A DNA stretch of 38,329 bases. It comes from Chitinophagaceae bacterium (lineage in GTDB: Bacteria > Bacteroidota > Bacteroidia > Chitinophagales > Chitinophagaceae). Positions within the stretch are counted from its first letter, which is position 1. Every line of letters starts with the position of its first letter. Shown here one piece after another: positions 1 to 6,446 of this stretch. The position numbers and the translations under genes were made by a program. The DNA lies in assembly GCA_947455605.1 (NCBI GenBank), contig CANGOX010000026.1, positions 1 to 38,329 on the forward strand, in the 5' to 3' direction. The notes under the pieces are model-generated. The model saw nothing but the letters and a program-made list of their open reading frames with translations, did no database searches and was not told where the DNA came from.

Positions 1-396
1 AACGGTTCCGCCAACTATGGCCCCCAGTACCGTGCCACAAAGGATGTCAACAACCATACCTGTTGTAGTGGACAGATTGGTTGTGGCAAACATGCTCAGG
101 TCAAACCCAGCAGTCATTAGCAGGCTAACAACAGCTCCCCCTGTTACACCTGCGCCAAAAGAAGTGATGTTAGCCCATTTGTTGAATATATAAGAAAGCA
201 TCAATCCCTGGGCAATACTACCGGCAATCAGTGCCCACCAGATAAAATCACCCATGGCTTTAGAAGCTGCAGCAGAACCGGATCCGCCGTTTTTGGCAAA
301 GAAATCCATCAGTAATAAACCATAGATCAAATAGCCCGCGAAAAAGGAAACAATTCCTCCAACAATACCTGAGACAAGAAATTTTTGTGTGTTCAT
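1..396 (-). CDS. membrane protein, C-terminal end cut off by window edge
   Basis: An open frame of 132 codons runs leftward from an ATG at 396 (start MNTQKFLVSGIVGG) to the window edge without a stop. The protein is almost entirely hydrophobic. About four membrane segments can be seen, near residues 7-30, 48-68, 72-98 and 110-130, separated by short Gly/Ser/Ala-rich loops. The small multi-pass layout recalls DUF1761-type proteins of Bacteroidota, but that is only an impression and no function can be given. It is transcribed away from the 432-bp gap at 397-828. No close match to the Bacteroidota -7 motif was found in front of it. Confidence 0.7.
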   Translation of the reverse strand, partial: MNTQKFLVSGIVGGIVSFFAGYLIYGLLLMDFFAKNGGSGSAAASKAMGDFIWWALIAGSIAQGLMLSYIFNKWANITSFGAGVTGGAVVSLLMTAGFDLSMFATTNLSTTTGMVVDILCGTVLGAIVGGTV

Positions 397-603
397 AGCA
401 ATCGATTTTGAGGGTAAAAAAAATATGACACAACAAAATAGAAAGCTCCTTTGGTAAATGCAATACCCTGCAGCATGGTATTGAGGAATGTGTACAAATA
501 AACCAGCAACACATAATCTATTGCTAATCAATTATATTGATACCATTATCGGGTTAATTTACGGAACGATTTCTTTTGTGTAACTTGTTTCAAACGAATT
601 GTA

Positions 604-684
604 ATGAAAGAAAAAATCTTTCATTCACCCAATGGACAATGGATCAGTTACCAGATCCTCGATCAGGAAGATAACGAAGTTTAA
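604..684 (+). CDS. possible 26-residue small ORF
   Basis: A short frame starting ATG AAA GAA AAA and encoding MKEKIFHSPNGQWISYQILD plus six more residues lies inside the otherwise gene-free stretch 397-828. A strong intrinsic terminator follows 65 bp downstream (750-782), which suggests that something is transcribed here. A clear promoter is not visible; the nearest weak resemblance is TAACTTGT just upstream. It could equally be a small regulatory RNA, the remnant of a longer gene, or chance. No family is recognised. Confidence 0.25.
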   Translation: MKEKIFHSPNGQWISYQILDQEDNEV

Positions 685-749
685 ATATGGTGAACCACAT
701 AGCTGAAAAGCAAACCGAACCATAATAAAAGCATCATTAAAGCATATCT

Positions 750-782
750 AAAAAACCTGATTCAATATGAAGCAGGTTTTTT
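750..782 (+). terminator. intrinsic terminator in gap 397-828
   Basis: Ten A/C-rich bases (AAAAAACCTG, 750-759) pair perfectly with CAGGTTTTTT (773-782). An inner TTC/GAA pairing extends the stem across a mismatch, and more U-rich sequence follows. It ends whatever is transcribed rightward in this gap, and it precedes the AATCCG repeats in front of the oxidoreductase gene. Confidence 0.75.
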
Positions 783-792
783 AATTTTAACC

Positions 793-826
793 ATTCCGTT
801 AATCCGTAATCCGTAATCCGCTAATT
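793..826. repeat. AATCCGT tandem word repeat
   Basis: Directly before the start codon at 829 the word AATCCG(T) occurs three times in tandem (TTAATCCGTAATCCGTAATC and onward), flanked by CCATTCCGTT and CGCTAATTC. The same word recurs in both orientations at 2641-2706 in front of the transaldolase gene, so the two genes share an unusual leader sequence. Confidence 0.7.
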
Positions 827-828
827 CA

Positions 829-1872
829 ATGACCCCAATCAGAACCGCTATCCTATCCTTTGGCATGTCGGGCAAAGTATTTCATGCCCCTTTTATTCAT
901 CTGCACCAAGGCTTTGAATTATATGGCATGTGGGAAAGAACTAAATCCGAATCACCCGCCATCTATCCCGGTATCAAAATATTCCGTTCACTCGAAGAAT
1001 TGCTGGCAGATGACAGCATTGAACTGGTGGTAGTGAATACACCCACCGGAACACATTTTGAGTATGCCAAAAGAGCATTGGAAGCAGGCAAACATTGTGT
1101 GGTGGAAAAAGCCTTTACCACAACCGTAGAAGAAGCCATTGAATTAAAAGAACTGGCCGACAAAAAAGGATTGAAGATCTCTGTATTCCAGAACAGACGC
1201 TGGGACAGTGATTTTAAAACCGTAAGAAAAGTGATCGAAGACGGTTGGTTGGGAGAGATCATGGAAGTGGAAATTCATTTCGACAGGTTCAAGGATGAAC
1301 TGAGTCCGAAAGCACATAAAGAAACGCCGGCACCCGGTGCGGGTATTTTAAATGACCTGAGTCCGCATCTGATAGACCAGGCATTGACCCTGTTTGGCAA
1401 ACCGGATGCCGTATTTGCAGATATCCGGATCACAAGACCCGGTTCTCAAGTGGATGATTATTTTGAGATCTTACTATATTACCCGGTGATCCGTGTGCGT
1501 TTAAAAGCAGGTTACCAGGTAAGAGAGCCCTTCCCTTCTTATGTGATCCATGGAAGAAAAGGTTCTTTTCTCAAAAGCCGCGGCGATCTGCAGGAAGTAA
1601 AATTACTGGCCGGAGAAAAACCGAATCTTACAGACTGGTGTACAGAGCCTGAATCAGAACAGGGCTTGTTGCATACAGAGAAAGATGGTAAGGTGATACG
1701 TGAAAGGATCCCTACTTTACAAGGGAATTATTATGATTATTACGATGGTATTTATCAATCCATCAGAAATAATCAACCGGTGCAGGTAAGTGCTAATGAC
1801 GGTATTCATGTAATGCAGATCATAGATGCGGCATTTATGAGTAATAAAGAGAAAAAAGTGATTACTGTTTAG
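829..1872 (+). CDS. Gfo/Idh/MocA family oxidoreductase
   Basis: This is a predicted NAD(P)-dependent sugar or polyol dehydrogenase of 347 residues, the usual length for the family. The N-terminal Rossmann fold starts with AILSFGMSGKVFHAPFI (residues 7-23), a signature of the YdgJ/IolW branch. The conserved EKP motif reads E93-K94-A95, so the lysine is kept and the proline replaced. The sequence NDLSPHLIDQ (D176, H180) gives the catalytic Asp/His pair of the C-terminal domain. Substrate cannot be told from sequence. The start follows a tandem AATCCG repeat, and a bidirectional terminator separates the gene from the convergent transaldolase gene. Confidence 0.9.
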   Translation: MTPIRTAILSFGMSGKVFHAPFIHLHQGFELYGMWERTKSESPAIYPGIKIFRSLEELLADDSIELVVVNTPTGTHFEYAKRALEAGKHCVVEKAFTTTVEEAIELKELADKKGLKISVFQNRRWDSDFKTVRKVIEDGWLGEIMEVEIHFDRFKDELSPKAHKETPAPGAGILNDLSPHLIDQALTLFGKPDAVFADIRITRPGSQVDDYFEILLYYPVIRVRLKAGYQVREPFPSYVIHGRKGSFLKSRGDLQEVKLLAGEKPNLTDWCTEPESEQGLLHTEKDGKVIRERIPTLQGNYYDYYDGIYQSIRNNQPVQVSANDGIHVMQIIDAAFMSNKEKKVITV

Positions 1873-1925
1873 TAAATTAATTTTTTCGCCACAGATTCCC
1901 TTTTACTGATCTATCACATCCTACT

Positions 1926-1962
1926 AAAAAAGATGCCCCGTAATGAACGGGGCATCTTTTTT
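1926..1962. terminator. bidirectional intrinsic terminator
   Basis: A perfect 15-bp stem (AAAAAAGATGCCCCG, 1926-1940, with its complement at 1948-1962) encloses a 7-base loop. The A-run and T-run on either side give a U-tract in both directions. It lies between two convergent genes and serves both. Confidence 0.92.
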
Positions 1963-1984
1963 AAAATCATATTCAAATCAGCGA

Positions 1985-2635
1985 TTACATTTTTTTCGCG
2001 TCTTCCAGAAACTTCGCCAAACCGATATCAGTTAACGGGTGTTTCAGTAAGCCTAAGATAGAATCCAGCGGACAGGTACAAACATCAGCACCCAATTCAG
2101 CTGCTTTGATGATGTGCAGCGCATTACGGATAGAAGCTGCAAGGATCTCGGTCTTGTATCCCTGGATATCAAAAATATGTCTGATCTGACCAATCAGTTC
2201 CATACCATCCCAACCGCTATCGTCGATACGGCCAATGAATGGAGAAACATAGCTGGCGCCTGCTTTGGCAGCAAGGATCGCCTGACCAGCAGAGAAAATT
2301 AAAGTACAGTTGGTACGGATCCCGTTATCGGTAAACCATTTGATGGCTTTGATACCATCTTTGATCATCGGAACTTTTACCACAATATTTGGGTGGATCG
2401 CGGCTAACTTCTTACCTTCTTCTACCATGGTAGCAAAATCGGTAGACAATACTTCGGCACTGATATCACCATCCACTAATTCGCAGATCGCTTTATAATG
2501 CTGGGCAATGGCTTCTTCGCCTTTAACGCCTTCCTTGGCCATTAAAGAAGGATTGGTGGTAACACCATCCAGAATTCCTAAATCATTGGCTTCTTTGATC
2601 TGGGCGAGATTGCCCGTGTCGATAAAAAATTTCAT
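1985..2635 (-). CDS. tal: transaldolase, small TalC/FSA-type
   Basis: A 216-residue (beta/alpha)8 aldolase of the transaldolase/fructose-6-phosphate aldolase family. Known family role: transfer of dihydroxyacetone units in the non-oxidative pentose phosphate pathway. It begins [17 protein letters not shown], and the Schiff-base lysine is K87 in VVKVPM. Two positions that separate the subfamilies point to true transaldolase: Glu in DISAEV (about residue 61), where FSA has Gln, and Phe133 in SPFIGRID, where FSA has Tyr. The frame stays open upstream for 35 codons into the SRP RNA gene, but family alignment and length fix the start at 2635. Confidence 0.92.
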   Translation of the reverse strand: MKFFIDTGNLAQIKEANDLGILDGVTTNPSLMAKEGVKGEEAIAQHYKAICELVDGDISAEVLSTDFATMVEEGKKLAAIHPNIVVKVPMIKDGIKAIKWFTDNGIRTNCTLIFSAGQAILAAKAGASYVSPFIGRIDDSGWDGMELIGQIRHIFDIQGYKTEILAASIRNALHIIKAAELGADVCTCPLDSILGLLKHPLTDIGLAKFLEDAKKM

Positions 2636-2640
2636 AATGG

Positions 2641-2706
2641 ATTGTCGAATTAACGAATTACGGATTAACGGATTATGAATTCGCGAATCCGCCAATCCGT
2701 AATCCG
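2641..2706. repeat. inverted and tandem AATCCG word repeat
   Basis: The leader of the transaldolase gene contains ATTACGGATTAACGGATTAT and, 13 bases further on, CGCCAATCCGTAATCCGCGA. The same six-base word therefore appears in both orientations and can fold into a hairpin between the SRP RNA terminator and the start codon. Confidence 0.7.
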
Positions 2707-2726
2707 CGAATAGAAGAAAAAAAAAT

Positions 2727-2821
2727 GGCAGGCTACTCACATCGCACCGCTACAACCGCTTATCCTTGCTGCATTCCTGCCCTGGGGAGGTTCAGCAGGA
2801 GCTGGTCGTGTAAGACCTGCC
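2727..2821 (-). ncRNA. ffs: signal recognition particle RNA, small bacterial type
   Basis: On the minus strand the segment carries the conserved SRP RNA apical domain: CTGCTGAACCTCCCCAGG, then GCAGGAATGCAGCAAGG. This matches the symmetric and asymmetric loops that bind Ffh. The 5' end GGCAGG pairs with the 3' end CCTGCC, giving a closed rod of about 95 nt, followed by a run of nine T as terminator. A TAnnTTTG promoter element sits 4 bases upstream of the predicted 5' end. Ends are estimated from pairing and could be off by a few bases. The RNA works with Ffh in co-translational membrane targeting. Confidence 0.93.
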
Positions 2822-2825
2822 GCCG

Positions 2826-2833
2826 CAAAAGTA
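2826..2833 (-). promoter_or_regulatory. -7 element of the SRP RNA promoter
   Basis: TACTTTTG on the minus strand is an exact match to the Bacteroidota -7 consensus TAnnTTTG and lies where needed to start transcription at about 2821-2822, the pairing-derived RNA 5' end. The -33 element is weak (TCG instead of TTG). Confidence 0.75.
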
Positions 2834-2923
2834 AGGGTTGAGGAGGTATTTTCCGAAAAATTTACAATTATTCAAATTTTCAGCACGGTGCAGGCCTAGA
2901 TCGTAAGTAGAGATAAGGGAATT

Positions 2924-2986
2924 GTGAGTTGTGAGTAGTTAGTAAAATTAACTACTCAGCAATCTTACTTACAACTCACAACTCAC
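2924..2986. repeat. GTGAGTTGTGAGT hairpin downstream of plug gene
   Basis: The 13-base arm GTGAGTTGTGAGT (2924-2936) is perfectly complementary to 2974-2986. Part of the same left arm (GAGTAGTTA, 2933-2941) also pairs with 2949-2957. The arm is itself a doubled word (GTGAGTT). It lies 3' of the plug protein gene and may act as a terminator, although it lacks a long U-run. Confidence 0.7.
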
Positions 2987-2996
2987 ATCTCACTTC

Positions 2997-4277
2997 TCAA
3001 AACCCATTCCCTATCACTTTAGAATTCACCGTAGCAATGCCCACCAGTTCATCATAACGGCTGCTGAATGATCGGTAATAGAATAGGATGGTGTATTGGT
3101 TCTCTGTTTCCCAATAATTACCTTCTGTAAGTGCGGGATCTGATTTAGCCGACTTATTCTTATTGTCTTTGGTAACATAGGAATAACTGTAATATCCCTG
3201 TTTTAATAAAAGCGTTTTGGTGTATACTCCTTTTGCAGCATCATATTCCATCCTTGAGGTATCACCAATCTGGTTACCTGTCATCTCTCCTAAAAGATAA
3301 ACACTTTTACCGGCAAAGGGCTGGTTTCGTGCGGGTGCAAACGTAAAATGAACATTGGCATAATCTGTTTGCCACCATGGGTTCACGCCATCTGTAGTGG
3401 CGATCTCATCATACCCGTTCCTGTCGCGGAAGAATAAGTAACGGAGATTATTTCTTTCTACATCCGGTTTAATATAAATATCAACGGGCTCCTTATTCTT
3501 TTCTACCCTCTCTACCCGATCGCTCTGGAACCGGAAACTCTGCAGATCGGCCCAGCGGTATTCCTTACCTGCGGGAAACACACAATCCTGTTCACCATTG
3601 TATTCGAGTACATTGTTTCTGATAAAGGATGGTTGAATTTCTTTTACTGCATCATCCCAGCGGTTATTCTGTAACAACACTACCTGTGTCTGCTGCGGTG
3701 AGAGAATATTGAGCTGTTGGGTGTTCACTACAAACTGTAGTTTCTGGTGTGTACGAAGGATCTCATTGTCGAAAGGTTGTTGTACCTGTGCACCGATCCC
3801 AACTTTATTATCCACGATCATCATTCTTTTGGTAAACGCAATTTTGGAGGTATCGGCATCCAGATAAACCACCAGCATATAATTACCGCTTTTCATAGGC
3901 ACACAACTGCTTTCGGGTAATAATGCCTGGTAGTGTACATATTTAGAAGCTGAAAAAGTTGACATCCGGTACTGGATCAAACGGTTTTGGGTAAAGCCTT
4001 TGATATAATCAAACACATTCAGGTCGGCCGGCGTCCAGTCTGCATTACACAAAATATACGTGTAATAAAAATTTCGTGCATTACCGCTCAGGTCATCAAA
4101 ATGCAATTCCAGCTGCTCACCCGAGTTGAGTGCAATCAATGGCATACTCTGCTGGTTATTCTGCTGAAACAGTTTTACAGTTCGGATAGAAGGCATGTAG
4201 ACATGATCCGGCTGGCGCTGTGCCTTCAGTAAAAGGCTGAGGGGTATGAAAAGGATAAGAAACAAAGCTTTTTTCAT
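2997..4277 (-). CDS. type IX secretion system plug protein (DUF5103)
   Basis: A 426-residue secreted protein with a clear signal peptide (MKKALFLILFIPLSLLLKAQ). It matches DUF5103 as known from Bacteroidota: an N-terminal domain with the NFYYTYILCNADWTPADLN region around residues 65-85, followed by beta-rich domains. Members include the periplasmic plug that seals the SprA translocon of the type IX secretion system. Only one copy is seen and no other T9SS gene is nearby. It is divergent from the permease gene, sharing a gap of about 100 bp with promoter-like sequences on both strands. A DUF5103 protein that is not the T9SS plug remains possible. Confidence 0.85.
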   Translation of the reverse strand: MKKALFLILFIPLSLLLKAQRQPDHVYMPSIRTVKLFQQNNQQSMPLIALNSGEQLELHFDDLSGNARNFYYTYILCNADWTPADLNVFDYIKGFTQNRLIQYRMSTFSASKYVHYQALLPESSCVPMKSGNYMLVVYLDADTSKIAFTKRMMIVDNKVGIGAQVQQPFDNEILRTHQKLQFVVNTQQLNILSPQQTQVVLLQNNRWDDAVKEIQPSFIRNNVLEYNGEQDCVFPAGKEYRWADLQSFRFQSDRVERVEKNKEPVDIYIKPDVERNNLRYLFFRDRNGYDEIATTDGVNPWWQTDYANVHFTFAPARNQPFAGKSVYLLGEMTGNQIGDTSRMEYDAAKGVYTKTLLLKQGYYSYSYVTKDNKNKSAKSDPALTEGNYWETENQYTILFYYRSFSSRYDELVGIATVNSKVIGNGF

Positions 4278-4293
4278 ATACGATAATCTGCTT

Positions 4294-4323
4294 TAAACAT
4301 ACAACATTCTCCCAAACCCCAAA
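4294..4323 (-). promoter_or_regulatory. putative promoter of the plug protein gene
   Basis: On the minus strand TTTG (4323-4320) is followed after 18 bases by TATGTTTA (4301-4294), 7 of 8 matches to TAnnTTTG. Transcription would start about 14-17 bases before the ATG at 4277. Confidence 0.5.
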
Positions 4324-4328
4324 TGCTT

Positions 4329-4359
4329 TTGCTGTATTGATTAGGGCAATGTAGTTTTG
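4329..4359 (+). promoter_or_regulatory. promoter of the LolE-like permease gene
   Basis: TTG (4329-4331), a 20-base spacer and TAGTTTTG (4352-4359) form an ideal Bacteroidota sigma-70 promoter. The start of transcription would fall near 4363, just downstream of the ATG at 4360. This argues against that ATG as the initiation codon. Confidence 0.65.
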
Positions 4360-4380
4360 ATGATACTAAAACCATGCCGA

Positions 4381-5613
4381 TTGAACCTGGCCTTCCATAT
4401 CGCCAAACGCATCGCCTTTAACCGGCAGAAATCTTTCTCAAGGTTTATCATACGCCTCTCTATTGCCGCTACCGCGATGAGTGTGATGGCTATGATCCTT
4501 ACCCTCGCTTTTGTAAACGGCTTTCAGCAAACAGTTTCTGATAAGGTATATAGTTTCTGGGGAAATGTGCGTGTACAAAAATACGAACCCAATAAATCAC
4601 TGGTAGCGGAAGAAAATCCCATAGAGAAAGATACCGTGATAGAATCGCTTATCCGTAAAGAACCGGGCGTAAAGACCCTCCAGAGTTTTGCCACAAAATC
4701 GGCTGTAATTGAAAAGAACAAAGAGATTGAAGGAGTTTTACTGAAAGGGATTGAAAACGTATACGACAGCAGCAAACTCAAACCCTTTCTCAAAAAAGGG
4801 CGGTGGATCAATTTCGGCGACTCCAGTTATAGTAAAGAAATCATGGTATCCATACCCCTTGCAAATCAATTAAAGATTGGCCTGAATGATACCGTTACCC
4901 TTTATTTTATTTCTATTACGGATGGATCCAGAACCTACCGGAAAGTAACGGTGGCGGGTATTTATAAAACAGGAATTGAAGAGTATGATAAACTATTTAT
5001 CCTCAGCGATCTGCGTTTGATTCAACGGGTAAATAACTGGACACCTGACCAAACCGGTGGCTATGAAATATTTGTTACTGATGAAAAACTGATCGATTCT
5101 GTTAATAGCCGTTTATCTGATAAATTACCTGCAGAATGGATGAGCCGCAGCGTACGAGAAGTGTATCCCAATATTTTCGACTGGCTCAATATCCAGGATG
5201 TGAACCGGAATGTAATTTTCAGTGTGATGGCAGTGGTTGCGATCATCAACCTCATTACCTGTCTGTTGATTTTAATACTGGAAAGAACCCGTATGATCGG
5301 CATTTTAAAAGCACTGGGGGCTGAAGATGGCTTGATCCGTAAAATATTCCTTTACCATGCAACTGTAATCAGCTGCACAGGTATTGGTATCGGCTTTGTA
5401 TTGGGAATAGGCATTTGCCTGCTACAACAATACACCGGTTTTATCACACTCGACGAAACCTCTTATTATGTAGCCACCGCACCGGTTTTAATCATCTGGT
5501 GGCAGGTTGCAGCGGTTTGCATAGCAACCTTCTTAATTTGTTATTTGCTGCTTATCATCCCCACCCTACTCATCAAAAAGATCAAACCCGTAAAAGCCAT
5601 CCAGTTCCGCTAA
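4381..5613 (+). CDS. LolC/LolE-FtsX-type ABC transporter permease
   Basis: About 410 residues with the MacB/FtsX plan: one membrane segment near the N-terminus (SVMAMILTLAFVNGF), a large periplasmic domain, then three membrane segments in the C-terminal third (from NVIFSVMAVVAIINLITC on). Such permeases pair with an ATPase such as LolD to release lipoproteins from the inner membrane or for a related export job; no ATPase lies nearby. Start choice is uncertain. ATG 4360 and TTG 4357 give 417-418 residues, but both lie at or before the predicted transcription start. TTG at 4381 (LNLAFHIAKR) fits the usual M-N-x-x-F-x-I-A-x-R beginning of homologues, as I recall them. Confidence 0.85.
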   Translation: MNLAFHIAKRIAFNRQKSFSRFIIRLSIAATAMSVMAMILTLAFVNGFQQTVSDKVYSFWGNVRVQKYEPNKSLVAEENPIEKDTVIESLIRKEPGVKTLQSFATKSAVIEKNKEIEGVLLKGIENVYDSSKLKPFLKKGRWINFGDSSYSKEIMVSIPLANQLKIGLNDTVTLYFISITDGSRTYRKVTVAGIYKTGIEEYDKLFILSDLRLIQRVNNWTPDQTGGYEIFVTDEKLIDSVNSRLSDKLPAEWMSRSVREVYPNIFDWLNIQDVNRNVIFSVMAVVAIINLITCLLILILERTRMIGILKALGAEDGLIRKIFLYHATVISCTGIGIGFVLGIGICLLQQYTGFITLDETSYYVATAPVLIIWWQVAAVCIATFLICYLLLIIPTLLIKKIKPVKAIQFR

Positions 5614-5624
5614 AATCATCCTTT

Positions 5625-5712
5625 CATTCACCCATTCTATCATTCACTCATTCTATCATTCTATCATTCACTCATTCTATCATTCACTCATTCACTCATT
5701 CACTCATTCTAT
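5625..5712. repeat. 11-copy octamer tandem array CATTC(ACT/TAT)
   Basis: Eleven head-to-tail octamers fill the space between two convergent genes. Each is CATTCACT (first copy CATTCACC) or CATTCTAT, in the order A T A T T A T A A A T. Imperfect related words continue to about 5735, into the end of the SpoU methyltransferase gene. There is no spacer structure, so it is not CRISPR. The unit length is not a multiple of three. Confidence 0.9.
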
Positions 5713-5715
5713 CTT

Positions 5716-6441
5716 CTATCCCCCTATCATTCTCGATAATATAATCCCCCCCGCAACCCCGGCATTCAAAGACTCTGCCCCACCAATCCTGGGAATGGTT
5801 ACGGGATGTGTGATATAAGACAATAATTCATTACGGATCCCCTTAGATTCATTACCGATAATGAGTAAGCCATCTCTAACAGGCATGAGTTTGTTCACAT
5901 TCTCGCCTTTTAGCAAAGCTCCATATACCGGTAGTTTGCAGGTTAACAGAACTTCTTCCAATGGTTGATAGGTTACCTGTACCCTGATAAAACTACCCAT
6001 CGTACTCTGGATCACTTTTGGATTATATAATTCTGCGGTATGTTCTCCGGCAATTACCTGGTTAATGCCAAACCAATCGGCAATACGGATCAAGGTTCCC
6101 AGGTTTCCTGGGTCCTGGATGCCATCGAGCAATAGCGTAAGCCCTTTTGTTAGAACCGGTTTAGGTATTTTTAGAGACTGCTCAGCTATGATCAGTACTT
6201 TATTAGGTGTTTGCAAACCGCTGATCCTTACAAGCTCAGCTTCTGTAATAGTTACCACCGGCTCTTTAGGCGTAATCGGTGGTACCCAGTTGGCCGTTGC
6301 ATAGATCTTCCTGATGCGGAAATGGCTCTTCAGCAACTCCTCAGCCAGCTTGGTGCCTTCGGCAATAAACAGCCCTTCGGCCTGCCTTTGTTTTTTCTGG
6401 CATAAAGATTGAATATATTTGAGCTCATTCTTGCTTAACAT
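5716..6441 (-). CDS. SpoU/TrmH-family RNA 2'-O-ribose methyltransferase
   Basis: A 241-residue SPOUT enzyme. The N-terminal substrate-binding part (IQSLCQKKQRQAEGLFIAEG, residues 10-29) is of the RlmB/TrmH kind. It is followed by LDGIQDPGNLGTLIRIADWF (motif 1), IIGNESKGI (motif 2) and IPRIGGAESLNAGVAGGII (motif 3), which form the knotted SAM site. Likely target is a 23S rRNA or tRNA ribose; the exact site cannot be told. Its start codon is only 5 bp from the start of the divergent tamL gene. The stop abuts an octamer repeat array. Confidence 0.9.
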   Translation of the reverse strand: MLSKNELKYIQSLCQKKQRQAEGLFIAEGTKLAEELLKSHFRIRKIYATANWVPPITPKEPVVTITEAELVRISGLQTPNKVLIIAEQSLKIPKPVLTKGLTLLLDGIQDPGNLGTLIRIADWFGINQVIAGEHTAELYNPKVIQSTMGSFIRVQVTYQPLEEVLLTCKLPVYGALLKGENVNKLMPVRDGLLIIGNESKGIRNELLSYITHPVTIPRIGGAESLNAGVAGGIILSRMIGG

Positions 6442-6446
6442 CCTGT

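Noticed and set aside
260..514. 84-residue leftward frame overlapping the first gene
   Set aside because: It is out of frame with the clearly membrane-like protein at 1-396, has Cys-rich random composition and crosses that gene's start.
2636..2740. N-terminal extension of the transaldolase (35 codons)
   Set aside because: The extension runs through the AATCCG repeats, the poly-T terminator and the 3' end of the SRP RNA; family length fixes the start at 2635.
5625..5712. CRISPR array
   Set aside because: The units are contiguous octamers without spacers, and no cas genes are present.
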